Shown: positions 44,000 through 53,583, counted from the first letter of the stretch. The stretch: 64,000 bases of DNA from Paenibacillus sp. JZ16 (GCF_015326965.1 NZ_CP017659.1:7019001-7083000), one strand, 5' to 3'. The notes: generated by a model from the sequence alone, not told the origin. A program made the numbers and translations.

Positions 44000-46900
44000 A
44001 TGACATTGAAGTTGATGGCTGAGCATGAAATCGGATACAGTGTTACGGAACTAACCAGAGTTCGGGACCGTTTTGTGGAGTGGAATGACGAATCTTCCTC
44101 CGCTTTGACGGAGGATTTAATACGCAAGGGTACAGGTGGTGAGCTGACGCTGGCCTTCTGCGGACATTTTTCCGCAGGGAAGTCGAGCATGATTAATGCG
44201 CTTTGCGGCAAAAAGGTACTGCCCTCGGGTCCGGTACCGACAAGTGCGAATGTGGTTACAATCCGAAGCGGTGAGCCGCGGGCGTTGATTCACCGATCTG
44301 CTGCGGAGCCTGGAGAGCCTTTGACGGTAACAATCGACGAACTTGCCGAATACTGCAAGGAGGGCCGGGAGTATTCCGCGATTGAAGTGTGGGATGATGT
44401 GCCGCTGCTTGGCGAAGATGGCGTCTTGATGGATACCCCCGGGGTTGACTCAACGGATGACGGGCACCGGCTTGCCACGCATTCTGCCCTCCATATGGCT
44501 GACATCGTTTTTTACGTCATGGATTATAATCATGTGCAGTCCGAGAGTAATCTGATGTTTGCCAAGAGTTTGTCCGATTGGGGCAAACCGCTGTATCTGA
44601 TCGTCAATCAGATCGACAAGCATCGTGATGACGAGTTGACGCTTTCTGCTTATCTGAATGACGTGAAGAAGGCGTTCGCCCAGTGGAAGATCACGTATAA
44701 GGGGCTGCTATGCACTTCGCTTAAAGCTCAGGATCATCCCTATAATCAATGGGGGCTTCTAAAGTCCTTGATCGGTGAACTGATATCTCATAAGGAACCG
44801 TTGCTGCGCTACAGCGTATCCTGCTCCATTCGTCATGCTGCCGATCAGCATGTAGAGGCCTATACCAGAAGCCATCAGGAAGAGAAGGAGCGGCTGCTGG
44901 AGGAAATGGGCGGCGAGGAGGCCGCAGCGGCGATGAAAGCGCGGCTGCAGGAGCTGGAGGATCAAAAAAGAACCGTCCAGCTGATGCCAGAGACCGTTCG
45001 CTCGGAGCTGCGCAAAGAAGCGGATGCCCTTCTGGCAAACGCCAATCTGACGCCGGCGGATGTTCGGGATTTAAGTCTGGCTTTTCTGGAAAGCCGCAAA
45101 AGCGGTTTTAAAGTCGGGTTTCTGTTCACAGGCGGCAAGACGGAAGAGGAGCGTCGGCGCCGTCTCGAGGCTTTCTATCATCGATTGGAGGAACAGACCG
45201 CATCGCAGATCGATTGGCATCTGCGTTCGCTGTTCCGTAAAAGCGTGGAACAGCATACGGAGTGGAATACCGAATGGGAGAGCCTGATGGACGCTGAGCT
45301 TCCCGGTGTGCGGGAGGATATGATTACGCGGATCGTGAATCCGGAAGCGACGGTGTCCGGCGAATACGTACTGAACTATAACCGGGAGCTGGCCGAGGAA
45401 ATCAAGGGCAGCTACCGCAGGGCCGTGTTGGTGCTGGCCGACCGGCTGAAGGCGGTATTGACGGACGCTGCGGCCGTCCGTCTGCAGGACCTGGAGCGCC
45501 AGGGTGCCGAGCTCCTGGCGCAATCTGCGGCTTCCGCCAGCTATGCAGCCCTGCAGCAGGCGGAAGCCGCCCGTGCGGCCGAGCTGGCGCAGCTGCTCCC
45601 GCCGCGCACCTCCCTCACTCCCGGCCTCCTGCCGGAGGTGAGGGAGCCGGAAGGGCAGCCCGCGCCAGCGGCTGCCCAGGGCGGTGCCCCGGCGGCGCAG
45701 CCGGGGCACGGGCGCACGGCGCCCCGCGCCGCCGGGACGCAGGCGGCGGCACCGCAGCGGCGCCAGCGGCTGGATGCCGCGGCAGCCGAGCTGCGCGCGG
45801 CGGCCGCGCTGCTGGCGCCGCATCCCGCGCTGGCATCGGCCGCGCGGGATATAACCGCCCGCGCGGATGCGCTTGCGGGCGGCTCGTTCACTTTGGCGCT
45901 GTTCGGCGCGTTCAGCGCCGGGAAGTCCTCCTTCGCCAATGCTCTGCTTGGCGAGTCGGTATTGCCGGTATCACCGCACCCGACAACGGCGGCGGTGAAC
46001 CGGATTGTGGCACCGGCAGAAGGGAAAACCCATGGTACCGCAGACGTGCGCATGAAGAGCCGCGAGATGTGGTGGGACGATTTGAAGTACTCCTTCAGCG
46101 TGCTGGGTCTCCAAGAACCAACTCCGAGCAATTGGCGAAGCGCGGCAGAAGCATTGAATCCGGCCGGTATTCATCCGGCAGGATTGCCGCATTATGGGTT
46201 TCTGAAGGCTGCGGCAGCCGGCTTTGACATGATGGAGACCAAACTGGGTATGACAGAAACCGTAGAGCTGGCGGAATATCGGGGCTATGTGGCCGACGAA
46301 ACCAAATCCTGTTTTGTTGACGGGATAGATCTGTATTACAGCTGTCCGATGACAGAGCAGGGGATCGTGCTGGTGGATACGCCTGGAGCCGATTCCCTTC
46401 ATGCCCGGCACACCGGCGTAACGTTCAATTATATTAAAAATGCGGACGCTATCGTATACGTAACGTATTACAACCATGCTTTCTCCAAAGCGGATCGGCA
46501 ATTCCTGTCCCAGCTGGGCAGGGTTAAAGACAGCTTTGCGCTGGATAAAATGTTTTTTATCGTCAATGCCGCAGATCTTGCACAATCCGAAGAGGAACTG
46601 GATGAGGTGGTGAAGCATGTTCGTACCAACCTGACGTCCAGCGGGGTAGGCAGCCCGCATATCTTCCCTGTTTCCAGTTTGGCAGCGCTGGATAGTAAGC
46701 TGTATGGGGATGAAGCGAAATTGCAGGAATCGGGGTTCCCGGTATTCGAAGATGCGCTTAGCCGTTTTGCGGTTGAAGAGCTGCCAAGGCTTTCAGAGCG
46801 CGCCGGTTATGATGAACTGGCTTCGGTGAGGGATCGAATCAGAGCTTGGGCCGATATGGCAGCCCAGGATGAGACCACGCGTGAGCGTAAAATCGTGGAG

Positions 46901-47647
46901 CTGGAAGAGGTTCACAAACGAGCCCTATCCCGTCTTGCGGCTTTAACGGAGATTAACATGTCCCGTGATATCGCGCAGGAAAGCAGCGAGCTGCTGTTTC
47001 ATGTACGGCAGCGGCTGGATTATGCCATGAACCGTTTCTTTCAGGAGTCGTTTAATCCTTCCGTGCTTCGGGAGGACGCAGGTCACCTGAAATCGGCCTT
47101 TGCGGCTTGCGGGCGTGATTTGATGCGGACGATGTCCACGGAGCTGGATCAGGAGTTATGGGCAACAACGCTTCGATTAGAGATGGCCGGCCGCAAATTA
47201 ACCGAAGACGCAGCGCTTAAAGCAGCAGCGGATATCAACGGTATGGCCGAGGGCTTGTCCCTTGCCATCCGGCGGGATAAGGACTGGTCATCGCCGGAGC
47301 TGGAAGAAACGGAATTGCAAATACAAGGGGATTGGTTGGCCTTCTGGTCGACATTTAAGAACCCGAAGCATTTCTTTGAGGGCAGCGGAAGCTCCAAGCT
47401 TCGAGAAGCGGCAGAGCCGAAGGTGAAGGAAGCCGTGGCGAGTGTGGTGAGCATTCGGGAAGAGCAGCTGACGGACCACTATGTTCGGATGAGTGTACGT
47501 TCATTGCAGCATCATGTATCGGTGTTGGAGGAACAGCTGAAGGAATCCATGGCTGCCATCCTCGGTTCGCTGCAGGACGGTCAGTCTCCGTTGTTGTGGA
47601 GTAAGCTGGCGAATGAGCTGGAAGCTATGATTCAGGCGGCTCGGTAA
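44000..47647 (+). CDS. Double-GTPase bacterial dynamin (DynA-like)
   Basis: This 1215-residue protein contains two dynamin-type GTPase modules. Module 1: P-loop CGHFSAGKSS at residues ~54-63, DTPGVDS, VNQIDKH. Module 2: P-loop FGAFSAGKSS at ~636-645, DTPGADS, VNAADLA. Each is followed by a helical stalk. Bacillus DynA (about 1190 residues) has the same plan and tethers and fuses membranes, protecting against membrane-damaging agents and phage. Between modules (residues ~490-630, bases about 45480-45900) lies an Ala/Pro/Gln/Arg-rich linker encoded by very GC-rich DNA. The start follows AGGAGCGAG. Confidence 0.92.
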   Translation: MTLKLMAEHEIGYSVTELTRVRDRFVEWNDESSSALTEDLIRKGTGGELTLAFCGHFSAGKSSMINALCGKKVLPSGPVPTSANVVTIRSGEPRALIHRSAAEPGEPLTVTIDELAEYCKEGREYSAIEVWDDVPLLGEDGVLMDTPGVDSTDDGHRLATHSALHMADIVFYVMDYNHVQSESNLMFAKSLSDWGKPLYLIVNQIDKHRDDELTLSAYLNDVKKAFAQWKITYKGLLCTSLKAQDHPYNQWGLLKSLIGELISHKEPLLRYSVSCSIRHAADQHVEAYTRSHQEEKERLLEEMGGEEAAAAMKARLQELEDQKRTVQLMPETVRSELRKEADALLANANLTPADVRDLSLAFLESRKSGFKVGFLFTGGKTEEERRRRLEAFYHRLEEQTASQIDWHLRSLFRKSVEQHTEWNTEWESLMDAELPGVREDMITRIVNPEATVSGEYVLNYNRELAEEIKGSYRRAVLVLADRLKAVLTDAAAVRLQDLERQGAELLAQSAASASYAALQQAEAARAAELAQLLPPRTSLTPGLLPEVREPEGQPAPAAAQGGAPAAQPGHGRTAPRAAGTQAAAPQRRQRLDAAAAELRAAAALLAPHPALASAARDITARADALAGGSFTLALFGAFSAGKSSFANALLGESVLPVSPHPTTAAVNRIVAPAEGKTHGTADVRMKSREMWWDDLKYSFSVLGLQEPTPSNWRSAAEALNPAGIHPAGLPHYGFLKAAAAGFDMMETKLGMTETVELAEYRGYVADETKSCFVDGIDLYYSCPMTEQGIVLVDTPGADSLHARHTGVTFNYIKNADAIVYVTYYNHAFSKADRQFLSQLGRVKDSFALDKMFFIVNAADLAQSEEELDEVVKHVRTNLTSSGVGSPHIFPVSSLAALDSKLYGDEAKLQESGFPVFEDALSRFAVEELPRLSERAGYDELASVRDRIRAWADMAAQDETTRERKIVELEEVHKRALSRLAALTEINMSRDIAQESSELLFHVRQRLDYAMNRFFQESFNPSVLREDAGHLKSAFAACGRDLMRTMSTELDQELWATTLRLEMAGRKLTEDAALKAAADINGMAEGLSLAIRRDKDWSSPELEETELQIQGDWLAFWSTFKNPKHFFEGSGSSKLREAAEPKVKEAVASVVSIREEQLTDHYVRMSVRSLQHHVSVLEEQLKESMAAILGSLQDGQSPLLWSKLANELEAMIQAAR

Positions 47648-47767
47648 TGGCGGATCTTATGCCATAACATGTGCACACAACGAAAGGTGTAGATGTTGGA
47701 GTCTGAAGCTTCCATACGAATAACGATGTTATGCAGGTCTAAACTCCAATCGCATACTTTTCCATCA

Positions 47768-47807
47768 AAGGGCGTCCCAAATGCCATCCTGGCGGGGCGC
47801 CTTTTTT
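47768..47807 (+). terminator. Terminator after the dynamin gene
   Basis: AAGGGCGTCCC pairs with GGGGCGCCTT around an inner GCCA/TGGC hairpin, followed by six T. Confidence 0.75.
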
Positions 47808-48075
47808 CCTATGCTCGTTCGGGTGGATAAGGTCAAGAGGATGGTATGACATATTTTAATCCGTTACAACGTTCGCACTGGGGTGAAAACGGCTTAGGAT
47901 TTTACCCTTTTTCAAGCATGTTCAAAAAAGTCGGAAATCGTGGATGAAGCCTGATGGTTGAAGGGACTGACAATGTGATTATATCCCCTAGTATTAATGA
48001 GAATTTCCGATGATTTCATTATGAAACAAAGATAAGTTATACTATTTGCCCCCTTTAGGTCCTTTTGGCTCATTT

Positions 48076-48145
48076 ATGGCGGTTTTCCCTCTTTGCCGCG
48101 GGTTCAGGTCGATGATAAACTTCATAAATGCTACATAACCTGAAC
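48076..48145 (+). promoter_or_regulatory. Possible leader peptide and hairpin before the ABC exporter
   Basis: ATG 48076 opens a 20-codon frame (ends TAA 48136-48138, last residues MINFINAT). GTTCAGGT (48102-48109) inside it pairs with ACCTGAAC (48138-48145), which begins on the last base of its stop codon and lies 20 bases before the exporter's AAAGGAGG. Ribosome position on the frame could therefore decide the hairpin. No good ribosome-binding site precedes ATG 48076, so this is tentative. Confidence 0.35.
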
Positions 48146-48170
48146 GAAAATAATCCAAAGGAGGATAAAC

Positions 48171-49949
48171 ATGAATGTTCTCAGGCAACTGCAGGGCTTC
48201 TTTTGGGAGAAACGAAGTTATCTTTTTCTTTCCATGCTGTGTCTGGCGATTGCAACCGCTTTAGGACTTGTCTATCCGCATCTGTTAAAAGTGCTGATTG
48301 ACGATGCAATCAAGCTGGAGAATTACGGTATCGTACCGCAGCTGGCACTCACTGTGCTGGGTGTGGTCATCCTTAAAGCTTTCATGCAGTTTTTGCACGG
48401 ATTTTTTGGGGGGAGGCTGGGGAACTACCTGGCTTATGCGCTACGAAACGCCTGCTATGAAAAATTGCAATTTCTATCGTTCCGTTACTATGACACGGCT
48501 CGGACCGGGGATTTGATGTCACGGCTGACGGGCGATTTGGAAGCGATTCGAATGTTTATCGGCTTCGGTTTTGCTCAGCTGCTCAATCTGGTATTGATGG
48601 TGACTTTCGGTTCCATTATGATGTTTACCATTAGCTGGAAATTGACGCTCGTAACTTTGGTAGCGATGCCATTTTTGGTTGTGGCGGCTCTAAAGTTCGA
48701 ATCCAAGATCCATCCGGCGTTCCAGGAGATGCGTCTGGCACTAAGCTCGCTGACGACCGCGGTTCAGGAGAATATCACGGGTGTTCGTACCGTAAAGTCT
48801 TTTGCTCGCGAACCTCACGAAGTGGAGAAATTCTCCGAACGGAATGAGCGTTACAAAACCAACCAGATATTTGCCTCTTCCCTATGGGCCCGTTACTTCC
48901 CGATGATGGAGCTCTTCGCGAATATCAGTGTCGTCATTTTGCTAGCCGTCGGCGGAGCGATGGTCATCCAAGGTTCCATGACGGTAGGGGAACTGGCAGC
49001 TTTCTTTACTTTGATCTGGTACATAATCGGCCCGCTTTGGGGAATCGGGTTTCACATTAATAACTACACGCAGTCCAAGGCATCGGGTGAACGGGTATTG
49101 GAGCTGCTGAATCAGCCGATCGATGTCGAAGACCGTGAGCGTGCGGTAGATTTGGTGCCAAGCGAGGTGAAGGGTCATGTCGTATTTGATAATGTCACCT
49201 TTGCTTACGGTAACAAGATGGCGGCCGTCAAAGATATTAATCTGGATGCTCGTCCCGGCTCCGTGATTGGCCTGCTTGGGGGAACGGGGTCTGGTAAATC
49301 GACCATTATCCAGCTCTTGATGCATGCCTACAATGTGAATCAGGGCAGCATCAAACTAGACGGCATGAACATTAATGATATAAAGATCCGGAGTCTGCGC
49401 AGCCAGATTGCCACGGTCTTTCAGGAGACCTTCTTGTTCTCGTCCAGCATCCGCAACAATATTTCTTACGGCATGAAGGACGTTAGCATGGAAGAAATTA
49501 TCCGTGTTGCAAAGCTGGCCAAAGCCCATGACTTTATTATGGAAATGAAGGATGGTTACGATACCATTGTCGGCGAACGGGGGATGGGACTTTCCGGCGG
49601 ACAGAAGCAGCGGATTGCGATTGCACGAGCCCTTCTGAAAGATCCGAAAATCCTGATCCTGGATGATGCCACCAGTGCTGTAGATATGGAAACCGAGCAT
49701 GAAATTCAGTCCGGCTTCCAGGAAGTCATGAACGGCAGAACGACATTTATTATCGCTCACCGGATTTCTTCTTTGCGTCATGCGGATGAAATTCTCGTTC
49801 TGGATGAGGGAAGAGTTGTGCAGCGCGGCAAGCATAACGATTTGATTGCAGTGCCGGGGCCTTATCAGGATGTATACAAAATACAATATGCGGACCTTAT
49901 TGCGAAGCAAGCTCAAGCAGGAGGCACGCAAGGGCAGGTGCAAGCATGA
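48171..49949 (+). CDS. ABC multidrug exporter half-transporter A (degenerate-site subunit)
   Basis: The 592 residues contain a six-helix exporter domain (~15-310) and an ATPase domain with Walker A GGTGSGKST (~370), signature LSGGQKQR, and Walker B LILDDATSAVD (~500). The usual catalytic Glu after Walker B is Asp here, as in BmrC/YheI-type subunits that pair with a normal partner. AAAGGAGG precedes the ATG. It overlaps the second half-transporter by four bases. Expected function: export of drugs or lipids by the heterodimer. Confidence 0.88.
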   Translation: MNVLRQLQGFFWEKRSYLFLSMLCLAIATALGLVYPHLLKVLIDDAIKLENYGIVPQLALTVLGVVILKAFMQFLHGFFGGRLGNYLAYALRNACYEKLQFLSFRYYDTARTGDLMSRLTGDLEAIRMFIGFGFAQLLNLVLMVTFGSIMMFTISWKLTLVTLVAMPFLVVAALKFESKIHPAFQEMRLALSSLTTAVQENITGVRTVKSFAREPHEVEKFSERNERYKTNQIFASSLWARYFPMMELFANISVVILLAVGGAMVIQGSMTVGELAAFFTLIWYIIGPLWGIGFHINNYTQSKASGERVLELLNQPIDVEDRERAVDLVPSEVKGHVVFDNVTFAYGNKMAAVKDINLDARPGSVIGLLGGTGSGKSTIIQLLMHAYNVNQGSIKLDGMNINDIKIRSLRSQIATVFQETFLFSSSIRNNISYGMKDVSMEEIIRVAKLAKAHDFIMEMKDGYDTIVGERGMGLSGGQKQRIAIARALLKDPKILILDDATSAVDMETEHEIQSGFQEVMNGRTTFIIAHRISSLRHADEILVLDEGRVVQRGKHNDLIAVPGPYQDVYKIQYADLIAKQAQAGGTQGQVQA

Positions 49950-51811
49950 ACGCCAATGTAAATACTGAACCGCATCAAAAGCAAAAGATTCCGAGGCCGC
50001 GGAAGCCTTCGGAAGAAACGAATGAACGTTTTGTATACAAGGACGACGATGCGATTGAAAAGCCGTTTAACTGGGCGCAGCTGACGCGTCTGATCTCGTA
50101 TATGAAACCTTACGCCAAACAGATTCTCCCGTTGATCGGCCTTATGATGGTCATCGGTACCATAACGAAGCTGGCCATTCCGTTCTTGACCAGTTTGGCA
50201 ATCGACCAGGCCATAGACCCGAGGGATGGCAACCCGAGCTTAACCCTATTGTATCAGATTACAATCGCGGTTCTTGCGATGTATATCATTCAATGGGTTG
50301 CAGGAATATTTCGTATCAGATTTACGAATATCATCGGTCAGCGGGTCATTTATGACCTGCGAGCAGATCTGTTCCAGCACATTCAGCGCTTATCCTTCAA
50401 TTTCTTCGACAAGCGTCCGGCTGGATCTGTGCTGGTCCGGGTTACGAATGATGTTAACTCCCTGCAGGATTTGTTTACCAACGGGGTTGTCAACCTGATC
50501 ATCGACTGCGTGCAGTTAGTAGGTATTGTCGTTATTCTTCTGTTAATAAACTGGAAGCTCGGTCTTGCTGTTATTGTCACGGTACCGATCATGTTCTTCA
50601 TCTCGACGAAACTCCGTGTACGCATCCGGCGTGCATGGCAGGATGTACGGATTCGGAACTCGCGGATTAACTCTCACTTGAATGAATCGATTCAGGGGAT
50701 CCGCGTAACCCAAGCTTACACGCAAGAAGAAGAGAATATGAAGTTCTTTGATAACATGAACATGGACAGCAAAAAGTCCTGGGATAAAGCGTCCGCCATG
50801 AACCAAGGGTTTGGGCCTCTTATCGAAATTACCGGCGGTTTCGGTTCATTGATCTTGTTCTGGCTCGGTGCCGTGTTGATCCAGCAAGGCGAGCTCACCA
50901 TCGGTCTGTTAATTGCCTTCACCCAATATGTCGGAAACTTCTGGGAGCCGATCAACCGGCTTGGCCAAATGTATAACCAATTGCTTGTCGCCATGGCTTC
51001 CTCTGAACGTATTTTTGAGTTTATTGACGAGAAGCCGAGCATTGATGATCAGCCTGGGGCGAAGAAATTGCCAACGATTAAAGGGGACATCAAGCTGGAG
51101 AATGTGGTGTTCGAATACGAAAAAGGACGTCAGGCTCTCAAAGGGATCAATCTGAATGTAAAGGCAGGCCAGTCGATTGCGCTTGTCGGTCATACCGGAT
51201 CAGGCAAGAGTACTATCATTAATCTGCTCAGCCGATTCTATGATATTACCGAAGGTAAGCTAACGATTGACGGATACGATATCCAATCGGTGACGGTGGA
51301 AAGCCTCCGCAATCAGATTGGCATCGTGCTGCAGGATACCTTTATATTCTCCGGCACGATTCGCGATAATATCCGGTTTGGCCGTCTGGATGCGACCAAT
51401 GAGGAGATTGAGGATGTAGCCAAGGCGGTCGGCGCCCATGAATTCATCGTTCAGATGCCGGGGGGTTACGATACCGAGGTTGAAGAACGCGGGAATATGC
51501 TGTCTATGGGTCAGCGGCAGCTGCTGTCCTTTGCCAGGGCGCTCCTTGCCGATCCGCGGATTCTGATTCTGGATGAAGCAACGGCGAGTATCGATACCGA
51601 GACGGAGTTGAAAATTCAAGAAGCTCTTAAAGTGCTGCTTCAGGGCCGAACCTCCTTCATCGTGGCGCACCGTTTATCAACGATCCGCCATGCCGATCAT
51701 ATCGTTGTGCTGGATCACGGTAAGATTATCGAAGAAGGAAATCACAGCCAGCTTATGCAGAAGCAGGGTACGTACCATGGGTTGATTGAAGCACAATACC
51801 GATTTTTGTAA
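49946..51811 (+). CDS. ABC multidrug exporter half-transporter B (catalytic subunit)
   Basis: The 621-residue partner has a charged N-terminal extension of about 45 residues, six membrane helices, Walker A GHTGSGKST (~418) and Walker B LILDEATASID (~540) with the normal catalytic Glu. Its signature is LSMGQRQ, not LSGGQ. In BmrCD-type heterodimers the signature that completes the consensus site comes from the other subunit, and the pattern here fits that asymmetry. No terminator follows at once; the next gene has its own possible control site. Confidence 0.88.
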   Translation: MNANVNTEPHQKQKIPRPRKPSEETNERFVYKDDDAIEKPFNWAQLTRLISYMKPYAKQILPLIGLMMVIGTITKLAIPFLTSLAIDQAIDPRDGNPSLTLLYQITIAVLAMYIIQWVAGIFRIRFTNIIGQRVIYDLRADLFQHIQRLSFNFFDKRPAGSVLVRVTNDVNSLQDLFTNGVVNLIIDCVQLVGIVVILLLINWKLGLAVIVTVPIMFFISTKLRVRIRRAWQDVRIRNSRINSHLNESIQGIRVTQAYTQEEENMKFFDNMNMDSKKSWDKASAMNQGFGPLIEITGGFGSLILFWLGAVLIQQGELTIGLLIAFTQYVGNFWEPINRLGQMYNQLLVAMASSERIFEFIDEKPSIDDQPGAKKLPTIKGDIKLENVVFEYEKGRQALKGINLNVKAGQSIALVGHTGSGKSTIINLLSRFYDITEGKLTIDGYDIQSVTVESLRNQIGIVLQDTFIFSGTIRDNIRFGRLDATNEEIEDVAKAVGAHEFIVQMPGGYDTEVEERGNMLSMGQRQLLSFARALLADPRILILDEATASIDTETELKIQEALKVLLQGRTSFIVAHRLSTIRHADHIVVLDHGKIIEEGNHSQLMQKQGTYHGLIEAQYRFL

Positions 51812-51818
51812 AAACGGC

Positions 51819-51835
51819 TTAACAAAGGTTTAACA
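51819..51835 (+). promoter_or_regulatory. Candidate PhoP box upstream of the GNAT gene
   Basis: TTAACA (51819-51824) and TTAACA (51830-51835) are exact direct repeats separated by five bases, the TT(A/C/T)ACA-N5-TT(A/C/T)ACA pattern bound by PhoP in Bacillus. It lies 118 bases before the next start codon and directly after the ABC exporter stop. Confidence 0.45.
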
Positions 51836-51952
51836 AAACCGACACAAATGTAAAAAAAATGTCGCTCGATACTTGCAATCTTCTTCATAAACTTACAAAA
51901 TAGAAGTAGAGTTTACTCAGAATTCATAGAAGAAGGGAAGCATGAGGGTATA

Positions 51953-52414
51953 ATGAGCATCGAAAGCGTATTATCTGCGCCTGCACTGCTGATTCGAAAC
52001 TTTGAGAAGAATGATTTGGAAGCTGTCACATCCTTGATGCGCGAACTGAATTATCCGACCACGCTGAATGTCATGCGTGAACGGATGGAAGCGATGAACG
52101 ACAATCCTTTGTACGGCAATCTGATTGCTGAAGTTGATGGTGTTGTTGTTGGTATGATCATGCTTCGTCAAGTCAAATCCTTCACTATGACCGAACCGGT
52201 CACTCAAATTACTTCGGTTATTGTAACCTCAAGCTACCGCGGCCAAGGAATTGGCAAAAGATTGATTCGCGGTGCAGAGACATGGGGAAGACAGCATGGT
52301 AGCCACCTCTTGTTTCTCACAAGCGGCAACCGGGAAGAACTTGCTCCCGCACATGCATTTTATGAGCATATTGGATTTGAAAAGGCTGGATATCAGTTTA
52401 GTAAAAAGCTGTAA
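51953..52414 (+). CDS. GNAT-family N-acetyltransferase
   Basis: The 153-residue protein has the GNAT fold: LLIRNFEKNDLEAVTSLMREL at the start, VDGVVVGMIML, the acetyl-CoA motif SSYRGQGIGKRLI (~92-104) and AFYEHIGFEKAGY near the end. The substrate is unknown. GAGGGTATA precedes ATG 51953. Confidence 0.85.
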   Translation: MSIESVLSAPALLIRNFEKNDLEAVTSLMRELNYPTTLNVMRERMEAMNDNPLYGNLIAEVDGVVVGMIMLRQVKSFTMTEPVTQITSVIVTSSYRGQGIGKRLIRGAETWGRQHGSHLLFLTSGNREELAPAHAFYEHIGFEKAGYQFSKKL

Positions 52415-52431
52415 TCCAGGGGCTTTTCATG

Positions 52432-52463
52432 AACCCATCCCATTTTTGGGATGGGTTTTTTCT
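52432..52463 (+). terminator. Terminator after the GNAT gene
   Basis: AACCCATCCCA (52432-52442) pairs perfectly with TGGGATGGGTT (52447-52457) around four T, followed by a T run. Confidence 0.93.
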
Positions 52464-52621
52464 TTGTCATGGCCTAAAAATCGATCGAAAGACCACCGAT
52501 ATAAAAAGAGATTCATCGCTTGAATCAGGCATCGACCACTACATATGATCTGGGACAAGTGCCGACTTGATCACCTATGTATAGGTAGGAATTCAAGGTC
52601 GCTTTTCCAACAATTGTAGGA

Positions 52622-52649
52622 TTGCCCAAGGTATCAAATGTGTTACAAT
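52622..52649 (+). promoter_or_regulatory. Candidate promoter of the CAP-domain gene
   Basis: TTGCCC (52622-52627) and TACAAT (52644-52649) are 16 bases apart, about 115 bases before the start codon. No gene or recognisable riboswitch was found in 52464-52767. Confidence 0.5.
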
Positions 52650-52767
52650 GTGTTCGTACGAGATTACAAAAATGTAACTATTGTTTGATCGTCCAGCACC
52701 CTTGAAATTCATCTTAGAACGGGCGGTCAAGCAAACTCACAACTATGAGCATAGGAGATGAGCATTT

Positions 52768-53511
52768 ATGAACAACCATTGGATAAAGAAAATCGCAGGC
52801 GGCAGCATTGCTGCTGTACTGGCTGTCGGTATCATGCTGCCCACTACGGCATCCGCAGCACCTGCTGAGAGCAATAATTATGTAAATTGGCAGCAAAAGA
52901 TCCAGAAGTTCCTGGAAAGCCAAGGTTTTGAATCCCAGTTTAAATGGGTGGTTCAGAAGCCGCAAACGGAAAAACCTCAGGCAGACAAACCTGTTGAAAC
53001 TCCGCAAACCAGCAAGCCAGAAACCACTAAACCAGAAGCGACGCAACCTGAAACCAGCAAACCGGAAACAAGCAAGCCTGAGACTAGCGCTCCATCTACA
53101 AAACCGTCCCAGCCTTCCGAGCCTGCGGGTACAACGGAACAATCGAATTTTGCTTCCGAGGTTGTCACATTGGTGAACAAAGAACGTGCGAATGCAGGTC
53201 TGAAGCCGCTCACGGTCCATGCTAAGCTAACAACCGTAGCGCTGGATAAAGCGAAGGATATGAGTAATAACAATTACTTCAGCCACACTTCACCGACACA
53301 TGGTTCGCCATTTGATATGATGAAAGCTTACGGTATTTCTTACGGCTATGCCGGCGAGAATATTGCTAAAGGGCAACGTACGCCTCAAGAAGTAATGAAC
53401 TCCTGGATGAATAGCCAAGGTCATCGTGAAAACATCCTGTCTCCGAATTTCACCATGATCGGTGTTGGATATTATAACGGATATTGGGTTCAAGAATTCA
53501 TCAGTCAATAA
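52768..53511 (+). CDS. Secreted CAP-domain protein (YkwD/SafA-like)
   Basis: The 247-residue product has a signal peptide ending in ASAAPAES, a linker of about 60 residues built on the repeat KPETS/KPETT, and a C-terminal CAP (SCP/PR1) domain: VTLVNKERANAGLKPL, FSHTSPTHGSPFDMM, YAGENIAKGQ, and GHRENILSPNFTMIGVG. CAP proteins in Bacillales occur on spores or the cell wall; biochemical activity is unclear. The start follows ATAGGAGATGAG. Confidence 0.9.
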   Translation: MNNHWIKKIAGGSIAAVLAVGIMLPTTASAAPAESNNYVNWQQKIQKFLESQGFESQFKWVVQKPQTEKPQADKPVETPQTSKPETTKPEATQPETSKPETSKPETSAPSTKPSQPSEPAGTTEQSNFASEVVTLVNKERANAGLKPLTVHAKLTTVALDKAKDMSNNNYFSHTSPTHGSPFDMMKAYGISYGYAGENIAKGQRTPQEVMNSWMNSQGHRENILSPNFTMIGVGYYNGYWVQEFISQ

Positions 53512-53538
53512 GCACTTATCTTGTTTCATATGAAAAGG

Positions 53539-53583
53539 CTGCCCCGGTCACGCATCGAAAGATTGCGTCCGGGGCAGTCTTCT
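53539..53583 (+). terminator. Terminator after the CAP gene
   Basis: CTGCCCCGG (53539-53547) pairs with CCGGGGCAG (53569-53577) and the inner ACGCA/TGCGT continues the stem; TCTTCTTT follows. Confidence 0.88.

Larger units (their letters stand above)
47648..48170 (+). other. Intergenic region between dynamin and ABC exporter
   Basis: This 523-base stretch holds a terminator at 47768-47807 and, near 48028-48033, a TATACT that could be the -10 of the exporter transcript. A short candidate leader frame and inverted repeat lie just before the ABC gene. No other gene was seen. Confidence 0.6.

Noticed and set aside
45071-46131. Long minus-strand frames opposite the dynamin linker
   Set aside because: They are Arg/Ala/Gly-rich with no start signals and exist because the GC-rich DNA has few stop codons on any strand.
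52960-53100. KPETS/KPETT repeats as a CRISPR or DNA satellite
   Set aside because: They are short codon-level repeats within a secreted protein linker, without regular spacers.
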